From the NCBI GenBank assembly GCA_021296015.1, contig JAGWBG010000018.1, positions 2,382 to 13,786 on the forward strand: DNA of 11,405 nucleotides, written 5' to 3'. Below are positions 6,208-11,405 of the stretch, piece by piece. The notes under the pieces were generated by a model, which saw only the letters and a program-made list of their open reading frames with translations, had not been told where the DNA came from and ran no database searches. This stretch comes from Dehalococcoidia bacterium. Lineage in GTDB: Bacteria > Chloroflexota > Dehalococcoidia > Lucifugimonadales > JAGWBF01. Both the position numbers and the translations under genes were made by a program. Each line of letters opens with the position of its first letter. Within the stretch, counting starts at the first letter, position 1.

Positions 6208-6642
6208 ATGAAGCGACAGCTTACCCAGGAGGAGGCTCTTCAGGGGACCAAGCGTTTCTCCGAGAAGTACGTGGAACGTGGCTCCTACGAATTTTTCCCG
6301 GAGTCTGAGGTGGTAGAGCTCGTCCAAAAGGGCCTGGCGGAGAACCAGGTGAAATACGGCTATCGCTATTGCCCTTGAATGCCTCTCAGCGGCGATCCCG
6401 TCGAGGATCGCAAAAAAATTTGCCCCTGTGACCGCCACCACGAAGACATTGAAAGGGATGGATTCTGTATTTGAATGTTCTTCGTCAGCGAAGAGTTTCT
6501 TCGCAAGTACGAGCAAGGCGAGGATTTCGTACAAACTATAGATGAGGCGGTGAAACCCGGGGAGGGGCTGTTCGATCAGCCCTACCAGTCAAAGTTGGAC
6601 CGGAATACTCAGCAACGGGCTCAGGAAGGAGAGGAGCAGTAA
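6208..6642 (+). CDS. ftrB: Ferredoxin:thioredoxin reductase (FTR) catalytic-chain homologue with two Sec (in-frame TGA at residues 57 and 89)
   Basis: FTR catalytic chains use a [4Fe-4S] cluster to pass ferredoxin electrons to an adjacent active-site disulfide, which then reduces thioredoxin-type partners. The family pattern is CPC-CPC-CHC. In the spinach enzyme Cys55, 74, 76 and 85 hold the cluster and Cys57-Cys87 form the disulfide. Here the frame reads C55-P-U57, C72-P-C74, C87-I-U89: all four cluster cysteines are kept, and both redox cysteines are TGA (6376-6378 and 6472-6474). Flanks fit the family on both sides of each TGA (GYRYCP; GDPVEDRKK; CPCDRHHEDIERDGFC; MFFVSEEF). ATG 6208 has AGGAG 7 bases upstream. 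The frame is open apart from the two TGAs until TAA 6640-6642, giving 144 residues with a Gln/Glu-rich tail. No FTR variable chain is present, as in non-phototrophic forms. A pseudogene would not be expected to hit exactly these two codons. Confidence 0.9.
6392..6411 (+). promoter_or_regulatory. Putative bacterial SECIS element for Sec57 of the FTR-like gene
   Basis: A perfect 7-bp stem (GCGATCC, 6392-6398, with GGATCGC, 6405-6411) and 6-nt loop CGUCGA. The stem begins 13 nt and the loop 20 nt after the TGA, inside the range for SelB-binding hairpins, and the loop has G in its second position and a GU. The run after the stem is A, not T, so it is not a terminator on this strand. Confidence 0.75.
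6488..6504 (+). promoter_or_regulatory. Putative bacterial SECIS element for Sec89 of the FTR-like gene
   Basis: A perfect 7-bp stem (GCGAAGA, 6488-6494, with TCTTCGC, 6498-6504) and loop GUU. The stem begins 13 nt and the loop 20 nt after the TGA, identical to the first element although the sequence differs. A competing 6-bp hairpin (6479-6494) exists, but its loop would be only 10 nt from the TGA. Confidence 0.72.
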
Positions 6643-6896
6643 TGGACTCGGACATAATTGTATACACTTCCGAGGGTTGAGGCCCCTGCCACATGGTGAA
6701 AGTGTACCTTTCACGAAAGGGTATCCCATTCTTGGAACGGAACGTCTCCCTGGACGAAGAGGCAAGAAACAACCTGCTGGCCCTGGGACATAGAAGCACG
6801 CCGGTGACCACAATCAGAGACCAGAAGGTGGTGGGATACAGCCCTCCGAAGCTGGAGGCTGCGTTAGAGGCGGCGGGCATACAGTCTGCAAACTAA
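6642..6896 (+). CDS. Sec-containing glutaredoxin-like (NrdH/YruB-type) protein, active site U-G-P-C
   Basis: A small thioredoxin-fold disulfide oxidoreductase of 84 residues. The opening DIIVYTSEG leads into the active site, where TGA 6678-6680 occupies residue 13 and Cys is residue 16 (U-G-P-C-H-M), the place of the usual CxxC. After it come VKVYLSRKGIPF, the cis-proline region STPVT, and VVGYSPPKLEAAL, all standard glutaredoxin-like features. The start is ATG 6642, which shares its A with the TAA of the FTR-like gene (TAATG) and has GAGGAG 5 bases upstream. Without recoding, only a 67-residue piece from ATG 6693 would be called, lacking both redox residues and the first beta strand. Sec at the first CxxC position is the reactive nucleophile position. 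The likely role is reduction of protein disulfides or a similar target, possibly with electrons from the FTR-like partner; the target is unknown. Confidence 0.9.
6696..6714 (+). promoter_or_regulatory. Putative bacterial SECIS element for Sec13 of the glutaredoxin-like gene
   Basis: A perfect 7-bp stem (GTGAAAG, 6696-6702, with CTTTCAC, 6708-6714) and 5-nt loop UGUAC, with G in the second loop position and a GU. The stem begins 15 nt and the loop 22 nt after the TGA. Geometry matches the two hairpins in the FTR-like gene. Confidence 0.75.
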
Positions 6897-7090
6897 AGCC
6901 CCTCCTGTCCTAGGAACCTTTTGCATAGTGGGGGATCAACGCTCACTCTGCGTCATTGCTTTGAAAATAGCCCTTTTCATCTGCATAGGCAGACTTGGCA
7001 AGGCCATCAGCAATTCCGAAGGGAGCGGGCCAGATACCTAGTGCCACTCCGGGGAGCACCCCTGCCCTGCATTGCCATGAAAATACCGCG

Positions 7091-7180
7091 CCGCCATCCG
7101 GCCGTCACTCCCGCGTAAGCAGGATTCCGGAGAGTGCGGGGATGGATTCTGGCCTTCGCCGGAATGACGGATGGAGGCGG
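7091..7180. repeat. Imperfect inverted repeat, REP/MITE-like
   Basis: The left arm (7091-7115, with CCATCCG and CGTCACTCCCGCG) is an imperfect complement of the right arm (7158-7180, with CGCCGGAATGACGGATGG). The GTCATTCC/GGAATGAC core resembles a common class of small dispersed bacterial repeats. It probably folds as a long hairpin in transcripts. Mobility is inferred; only this copy is in the window. Confidence 0.6.
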
Positions 7181-7207
7181 GTATGACGAGCGGTACTGCC
7201 ATGGCAA

Positions 7208-7237
7208 TGACAGGGGGTCGTTCAATTGACAGGGGGT
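7208..7237 (+). repeat. Direct repeat of TGACAGGGGGT, 19-base period
   Basis: Exact 11-base copies at 7208-7218 and 7227-7237. The second copy includes TTGACA (7226-7231) but has no matching -10. It could be a regulator-binding pair or remnant promoter, or chance. Confidence 0.35.
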
Positions 7238-7428
7238 TGCTTGAAGGCTCCCCGTCTAGTAGTCCGGCGATGCCACCTGGCGCCGGAGCACCGGACTTCT
7301 GAATCAACCTCAAAGCATCAAATCATTCTGAAACGTATCAGTGCGTGTTTGGCTCATGGTGCTACTACGAACACTCCATCAACCCTGGAAGCCGGCGATA
7401 AATACCGATGTGGTTCAGGAGGCGGTGA

Positions 7429-8463
7429 TTGGATAGAATACTGGTCACCGGTGGCACAGGATTCCTGGGTATGGCCCTGGTGCGCCGGCTGGTAGAGAAT
7501 GGGTATCATCCGAGAGTATTGGACGTCAACAGCCCCAATGACCCTGAGCTTGAGGGGAGCATCGAGTTCATAAAGGGTGACGTGAGGGATGCTCAGATTG
7601 TGGCGAGGGCATGTCGGGACGTTGATACCGTTTTTCACCTGGCGGCAGCGGTCCTCCCGACGCGAGGCAAGAAAGCATACGAGTCCACCAATTATGGTGG
7701 GGTCCATAATATGCTCCAGGCATCCCTGGACAATCAGGTTAAACAGGTCGTACACATCTCTACCAGCGCCATATACGGCGTACCCGGACAGCTTCCCGTG
7801 ACCGAGGAATCGGACTTTAAACCTATGGGATACTACGGTAACGCTAAATTCAAGGGTGAACAGGAAATACGGCGTTACCGTGGGCGGGGCTTGAGAGTGT
7901 GTATATTGAGACCTCGGACTATCATCGGGACCGAGAGGTTGGGTATATTTCACATCCTCTTTGATTGGATAAAGGCTGGCAAGGGGATTCCCATCATTGG
8001 ATCTGGCAACAACGTTTTCCAGTTCATAAGTGCGCGAGACGTGGTGGAAGCTTCCATACTGGGTGCAAGGGCGGAAAGCAACGATGACTTCAACATCGGT
8101 GCTGAAGAGTTCTCCACGGTCCGAGCCGACCTTGAGGCTCTTGTCAATCATGCCGGCTCAGGTTCCAGGGTGGTATCTATTCCGGCCCCACTGGTAAAAG
8201 GGTCACTACAGATTCTGGACCTCATGCGGCTCTCTCCCCTTATGGACTGGCAATACAAAGTAGCGGACAAGCCCTTCTACTTCGATATTTCCAAGGCCAA
8301 GAGGCTCCTGGGCTGGCAGCCTCTGGACAGCAATATTAGGATGTTCACCGATTCCTACGATTGGTATATAGACAACTTCACAGATTCCGTGTCCGTCTAT
8401 GGCTCGACTCATCGCCAGGCAGTCCGTCAAAGGGCCCTGAGGCTTCTGAGAAGCATCTTCTAG
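7429..8463 (+). CDS. NAD-dependent epimerase/dehydratase, extended SDR (sugar-nucleotide or 3-beta-HSD-like)
   Basis: An extended short-chain dehydrogenase that probably acts on a nucleotide sugar. NAD binding is by GGTGFLG (8-14), with Asp32 after beta-2 and HLAAAV (70-75). The catalytic set is Ser in HISTSAIYG (109-117) with Tyr136-x-x-x-Lys140 (YGNAK). The C-terminal half holds the substrate domain, with RPRTIIG and the ARDVVEA motif. The start is TTG 7429, with a clear AGGAGG (7417-7422) at 6 bases; an ATG start would delete the Rossmann strand. The 344-residue length is normal. It heads a same-strand run with a PHP protein, another epimerase and a UDP-sugar dehydrogenase, pointing to polysaccharide or glycan precursor synthesis. 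The exact substrate cannot be read from sequence. Confidence 0.88.
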   Translation: MDRILVTGGTGFLGMALVRRLVENGYHPRVLDVNSPNDPELEGSIEFIKGDVRDAQIVARACRDVDTVFHLAAAVLPTRGKKAYESTNYGGVHNMLQASLDNQVKQVVHISTSAIYGVPGQLPVTEESDFKPMGYYGNAKFKGEQEIRRYRGRGLRVCILRPRTIIGTERLGIFHILFDWIKAGKGIPIIGSGNNVFQFISARDVVEASILGARAESNDDFNIGAEEFSTVRADLEALVNHAGSGSRVVSIPAPLVKGSLQILDLMRLSPLMDWQYKVADKPFYFDISKAKRLLGWQPLDSNIRMFTDSYDWYIDNFTDSVSVYGSTHRQAVRQRALRLLRSIF

Positions 8464-8502
8464 GTAATGGAGCTATCAATAATTGTTGAGGGCGTGTAAA
8501 GG

Positions 8503-9201
8503 ATGTTAAGAGGGGACTTTCACATGCACACTGCTTTCTCCCAGGATTGTGACACGCCTCCCGACGTGCTGGTCCGACGGTGCCATGAGGTAGGGCTGAA
8601 CTGTATAGCCGTAACCGACCACAATGTCATCGAAGGCGCTCTTGAGGCCCGGAGGCTCGCTGCCCCATACTCTGACCTTATGGTGATAGTCGGGGAGGAA
8701 GTGAAATCCAGCCAGGGAGACATCATTGGCCTTTTCTTGAAGGAAGAGGTGCCCAGGGGCCTGTCTCCGATGGATACCGTTCGGTGCATCAAAGACCAGG
8801 GGGGACTTGTCATGGTCCCCCACCCCTTTGATGCCGTCAGAAGGGGGCCGCTGTCGCCGGACGCTCTGCGGCAGGTTCTGCCACACGTAGACGTCATCGA
8901 AATCCTTAACGCGCGAACTATTCTTTCAAGAGACCTGGAAAAATGTCGTAGCCTAGCCGCCGAGACACCCATACCCACCGTCGGGGTAAGCGATGCTCAT
9001 ACTCCCGGAGAATTGGGATCGGCTTACGTTGAATTCGACAAATTTGACGGTTCCCCATCGTCTTTCAAGTACGCTGTGGGAGGCGGCAGAATCGTCGGGC
9101 ACCGCTCCACCCCGTTAGTGCATCTGGTCACCGGGTACGTGAAGGTCAAGAAGCGCTTTTTCCCCGGTCGCAACTCGTATAGTTCCCGTACACAGAGGTG
9201 A
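8503..9201 (+). CDS. PHP-domain metal-dependent phosphoesterase
   Basis: A 232-residue PHP-superfamily protein, a hydrolase of phosphate esters with a multinuclear metal site in a distorted TIM barrel. Motifs in order are DFHMHT (His7, His9), TDHN (Asp39, His40), GEEVKS (Glu65 or 66), VPHPFD (His107) and GVSDAH (Asp164, His166), the full metal-ligand set. There is no polymerase, tRNA or histidinol-phosphatase-specific extension, so it belongs with stand-alone PHP proteins that act on nucleotides, oligonucleotides or small phosphates. The basic C-terminal tail (VKVKKRFFPGRN) is not a usual catalytic part and might bind nucleic acid or membrane. ATG 8503 has AAAGG abutting it and GAGGG about 11 bases upstream, a poor SD arrangement. 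It starts 39 bases after the SDR gene, probably one transcript. Substrate unknown; a role in envelope-glycan or tyrosine-phosphate control is speculative. Confidence 0.9.
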   Translation: MLRGDFHMHTAFSQDCDTPPDVLVRRCHEVGLNCIAVTDHNVIEGALEARRLAAPYSDLMVIVGEEVKSSQGDIIGLFLKEEVPRGLSPMDTVRCIKDQGGLVMVPHPFDAVRRGPLSPDALRQVLPHVDVIEILNARTILSRDLEKCRSLAAETPIPTVGVSDAHTPGELGSAYVEFDKFDGSPSSFKYAVGGGRIVGHRSTPLVHLVTGYVKVKKRFFPGRNSYSSRTQR

Positions 9202-9287
9202 AAGTCTGTATTATCATTGGCTTTCTATCAGTGAATTATCCAGAGGGGGATATGTGAGGAAAAGCTGTCAGGCGTGAGGAGGCCTTC

Positions 9288-10310
9288 GTGAAAGCCTTGA
9301 TTACCGGCGGAGCCGGGTTCATAGGCTCACACCTATCCGAGGAGCTATTGGGCCGGGGCAATGAGGTTGCTGTCTTTGATGACCTGTCCACCGGTAATCT
9401 GTCCAATATAGACCATCTTCGGCGAATCACCGGATTCACCTTCCACCAGGGTAGCGTACTTGATGATATGCAGGAGCTATCAAGCTTGATAGAGCACTCT
9501 GACCACATATACCATCTGGCCGCAGTAGTGGGCGTTGCGTACGTCTTGGAGCATCCCGTTGCCGCGCTGGAGACCAATACTCGGGGCACGGAAAACGTTC
9601 TCAGGCTGGCCTCCCAATTTTCCGACGCCCGGAGCAAGAAAAGGGTTATTCTGGCCTCCAGTTCTGAAGTGTACGGGAAATCGGCCAAGGTCCCCTTTCG
9701 AGAAGACGACGATTCCGTTATAGGTCCCACGCTGGTGAGCCGGTGGGGGTATGCCTGCGCGAAGGCCCTGGAGGAGTTCGTTGGGTTGGCCTATCATCGT
9801 GAGAAGGGGTTGCCGGTAGTGATTCTGCGCCTCTTCAATACCGTAGGCCCAAGACAGACGCGCCGGTATGGGATGGTGATGCCGCGCCTGGTATCCCAAG
9901 CCATTGCCGGTGAACCTGTCACCGTTTATGGGGACGGAGAGCAGACGCGGAGCTTTACTTACGTGAAGGACGTTGTCAAAGCTATAGCCGATATATCCCT
10001 GGTGCCCTCCGCTGACGGTCAGTTATTCAACGTTGGCAACAACAGGGAAGTCAGCATCAACGAGCTGGCGGAGCTTGTCAGGAATGTACTTGATAGCCCC
10101 TCGGCGACTGTCCACATTCCATTTTCAGAGGTCTACGGTGCGGAATTCGAGGAGACGAGAAGGAGGGTTGCGGATATTTCCAAAATACGCGAGTACATCA
10201 GCTATGCTCCCACTACCAACCTGGCCTTCGTAGTAAAAGAGATAGCTGATGACCTGCGTACACGTCAGGGTGAGCAGGGAGTGGGAGGAGCGAATGAGCG
10301 GTCTGGTTGA
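9288..10310 (+). CDS. Nucleotide-sugar epimerase/decarboxylase, extended SDR (GalE/UXS-like)
   Basis: An extended SDR close to UDP-glucose 4-epimerases, UDP-glucuronate decarboxylases and dTDP-glucose dehydratases. It has GGAGFIG (7-13), Asp31-Asp32 and LSTGN for NAD and sugar-nucleotide binding, and HLAAVVGVAYVLEHP (77-90). The catalytic Ser lies in SSSEVYG (124-130), with Tyr155-x-x-x-Lys159 (YACAK). RLFNTVGPRQ (181-190) and YGDGEQTRSFTYVKD (214-228) are the nucleotide-sugar binding signatures. GTG 9288 is chosen for GAGGAGG (9276-9282) at 5 bases; it gives 340 residues, normal for the family. The 3' end overlaps the next gene by 17 bases. Paired with a UDP-sugar dehydrogenase, it may rearrange a uronic-acid sugar (inference). 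The 86 bases before it hold no other gene. Confidence 0.92.
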   Translation: MKALITGGAGFIGSHLSEELLGRGNEVAVFDDLSTGNLSNIDHLRRITGFTFHQGSVLDDMQELSSLIEHSDHIYHLAAVVGVAYVLEHPVAALETNTRGTENVLRLASQFSDARSKKRVILASSSEVYGKSAKVPFREDDDSVIGPTLVSRWGYACAKALEEFVGLAYHREKGLPVVILRLFNTVGPRQTRRYGMVMPRLVSQAIAGEPVTVYGDGEQTRSFTYVKDVVKAIADISLVPSADGQLFNVGNNREVSINELAELVRNVLDSPSATVHIPFSEVYGAEFEETRRRVADISKIREYISYAPTTNLAFVVKEIADDLRTRQGEQGVGGANERSG

Positions 10311-11405
10311 TGGTACAACAGACGGTTGTCCAAATAGGTCCAACGAGCGCGCAGTATCGCTGTCCCGAAAAATTCAAGAGCGCACGGCCATGGTGGGAGT
10401 AATCGGCCTGGGCTATGTTGGACTGCCCACTATGTTGGGCGCTGCCACGGCTGGATTCGGAGTAACGGGCATTGACATTTCCCAGGAGCGCGTTGACCGG
10501 ATTAATTCCGGGCTTAGCTACGTGGAGGATGTGGACAGCAGCACATTGGCATCTCTTGTGGAGCAGAAGCGCATTGACGCAACTTCAGACTACGGGGTAA
10601 TCAAGGACATGGATGTCATCATCATCTGTGTCCCTACTCCTGTGAACAAGTACAAGGAACCGGAGTTGGGCCCTTTGCAGGAGACGATATGCTCTTTGTC
10701 CCGGTACATGGACGGTGAGCAGCTTCTCATCCTTCAGAGCACCACCTTTCCGGGGACCACCGAAGAGCTGGTCTTGCCCAAGGTGCAGGCCTCCGGGCGT
10801 CAGGCGGGGAGGGATTTTTACCTGGCCTTCTCGCCGGAGCGCATTGACCCTGGCAACCGAGGGTATTCTATCCACAATATCCCCAAGGTCGTGGGCGGGG
10901 TAACTCCCCAGTGCGGAAGGATTGCCGCCAGCTTCCTTTCGGCCATGGTGGAGCAAGTGGTCACCGTTGACTCCCCCAAGGTTGCCGAGATGACCAAGCT
11001 CCTGGAGAATATCTTCCGTAGTGTGAATATTGCCCTTGTCAATGAGCTATCCGAGCTATGCCGCAGAATGGACATAGACATCTGGGAAGTGATTAGTGCT
11101 GCTACAACCAAGCCCTTCGGCTTCATGCCCTTCTACCCTGGCATAGGGGTCGGTGGTCATTGCATACCGGTGGACCCATTCTACCTGTCCTGGAAGGCCA
11201 AAGAGTACGACTTCTACGTCAGCTTTATAGAGTTGGCTGCCAGGACCAACGATAACATGCCCTACTACACCGTTTCCAGAATAGTGGATATTCTGGGGAA
11301 TCGCGGCCTGGTTGTAAGTGGCGCGCGCCTCTTCCTTATGGGGATTAGCTTCAAGAAAGATATTGGTGATACCCGTAATTCCCCCGCCTTGAGGGTGGCT
11401 GAGCT
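10294..11405 (+). CDS. UDP-sugar 6-dehydrogenase (UDP-GlcNAc/ManNAc/glucose type), 3' end outside window
   Basis: A two-step NAD-dependent oxidase that turns a UDP-hexose into a UDP-hexuronate for envelope polysaccharide. The Rossmann motif GLGYVG is at 38-43. SPERIDPGN and EMTKLLENIFR-VNIALVNEL are the UDP-GlcNAc/ManNAc dehydrogenase (WbpA/WecC-like) signatures, and the catalytic Cys290 lies in GVGGHCIPVDP. The C-terminal domain begins at GISFKKDIGDTRNSPAL. The N-terminus carries about 30 extra polar residues before the usual first strand. ATG 10294 has GGGAGGAG just upstream, and translation is probably coupled to the epimerase by the 17-base overlap. About 370 codons are visible and the frame is still open at the window edge. 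UDP-GlcNAc or UDP-ManNAc is the likeliest substrate; not certain. Confidence 0.94.
   Translation, partial: MSGLVDGTTDGCPNRSNERAVSLSRKIQERTAMVGVIGLGYVGLPTMLGAATAGFGVTGIDISQERVDRINSGLSYVEDVDSSTLASLVEQKRIDATSDYGVIKDMDVIIICVPTPVNKYKEPELGPLQETICSLSRYMDGEQLLILQSTTFPGTTEELVLPKVQASGRQAGRDFYLAFSPERIDPGNRGYSIHNIPKVVGGVTPQCGRIAASFLSAMVEQVVTVDSPKVAEMTKLLENIFRSVNIALVNELSELCRRMDIDIWEVISAATTKPFGFMPFYPGIGVGGHCIPVDPFYLSWKAKEYDFYVSFIELAARTNDNMPYYTVSRIVDILGNRGLVVSGARLFLMGISFKKDIGDTRNSPALRVAE

Larger units (their letters stand above)
6897..7428. other. Gene-free interval of 532 bases
   Basis: No convincing gene. Short open frames on both strands lack SD sites, family resemblance or codon consistency. It holds an imperfect inverted repeat (7091-7180) and a direct repeat (7208-7237). 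I see no strong terminator after the glutaredoxin-like gene and no clear promoter for the downstream cluster, although one is expected here. Confidence 0.6.

Noticed and set aside
6392..6418. Hairpin followed by seven A as a rho-independent terminator
   Set aside because: On the plus strand the tract after the stem is A, not T, and the hairpin lies inside a coding frame that continues.
6412..6418. A7 run as a programmed -1 frameshift site
   Set aside because: Family-matching residues continue in the same frame before and after the run, so no shift is needed.
6208..6642. Reading the TGA-interrupted FTR-like gene as a pseudogene or sequencing error
   Set aside because: The only interruptions are two TGAs, exactly at the redox Cys codons; flanking family residues are intact, a third TGA in the next gene also hits a catalytic Cys, and each is followed by a SECIS-like hairpin.
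6376..6680. Genome-wide reassignment of UGA to Trp or Gly
   Set aside because: UGA ends the CMD gene and queD at their normal family lengths, and TGG encodes Trp throughout. Trp or Gly would also remove catalytic residues here.
7226..7254. TTGACA at 7226 as a promoter for the glycan cluster
   Set aside because: No acceptable -10 at 16-18 bases; the nearest similar hexamer is more than 20 bases away.
6995..7313. Short open frames on both strands in the 6897-7428 interval
   Set aside because: They run through an inverted repeat, overlap one another on opposite strands and lack SD sites and recognisable motifs.
1..11405. CRISPR arrays, tRNA or rRNA genes, phage or transposase genes
   Set aside because: No regularly spaced repeats, cloverleaf-type sequence, rRNA signature or integrase/transposase motif was seen on either strand; no tRNA-Sec (selC) is in the window.

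Overview
The window is a dense bacterial segment with standard codon use (UGA ends at least two ordinary genes here), ATG, GTG and TTG starts with strong Shine-Dalgarno (SD) sites, and sigma-70-type promoters. The gene mix is a GatA-like amidase with a tiny GatC-like partner, a short zinc-type dehydrogenase, a lone Rieske ferredoxin, a ferredoxin:thioredoxin-reductase-like protein and a queuosine block. It fits a free-living, non-phototrophic bacterium, possibly Chloroflexota (Dehalococcoidia/SAR202-like). That placement is a guess from gene style, not a proven assignment.

Layout. (1) 1-1271, minus strand: GatC-like small protein and amidase, coupled by a TAATG overlap; the amidase runs off the left edge. 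(2) 1465-3190, plus strand: medium-chain dehydrogenase, carboxymuconolactone-decarboxylase-family protein and Rieske ferredoxin, a small catabolic-looking cluster. (3) 3209-5609, minus strand: queF-queD-queC-queE, tightly packed behind a near-consensus promoter, giving preQ0/preQ1 synthesis for queuosine. queC carries an in-frame palindromic insert. (4) 5787-6896, plus strand, divergent from the que operon: an unrecognised 130-aa protein, then two genes that only make sense when in-frame TGA is read as selenocysteine (Sec). (5) 6897-7428: 532 bases without a gene, holding an imperfect inverted repeat and a short direct repeat. (6) 7429-11405, plus strand: nucleotide-sugar/envelope cluster of an SDR epimerase, a PHP-domain phosphoesterase, a second SDR epimerase and a UDP-sugar dehydrogenase that runs off the right edge.

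The most notable content is block 4. The gene at 6208-6642 is a ferredoxin:thioredoxin reductase (FTR) catalytic-chain homologue of 144 residues with two in-frame TGA codons, at residues 57 and 89. Both fall on the two cysteines that form the redox-active disulfide in known FTRs, while the four [4Fe-4S] ligand cysteines remain Cys. It overlaps by one base (TAATG) a glutaredoxin-like gene whose CxxC motif reads U-G-P-C, again with TGA at the first catalytic Cys. Each of the three TGA codons is followed, after 13, 13 and 15 nt, by a perfect 7-bp hairpin whose small apical loop contains GU, as expected of a bacterial SECIS element.

The proposed system is a ferredoxin-driven FTR with a diselenide (Sec-Sec) active site that passes electrons to a Sec-containing glutaredoxin made from the same transcript. 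The TGA positions and hairpins are seen directly; Sec insertion and electron flow are inferred. No selA, selB, selC or selD is in the window. Ordinary gene calling would break these genes: the first would be cut at residue 56 and the second would start at an internal ATG (6693) without its active site.
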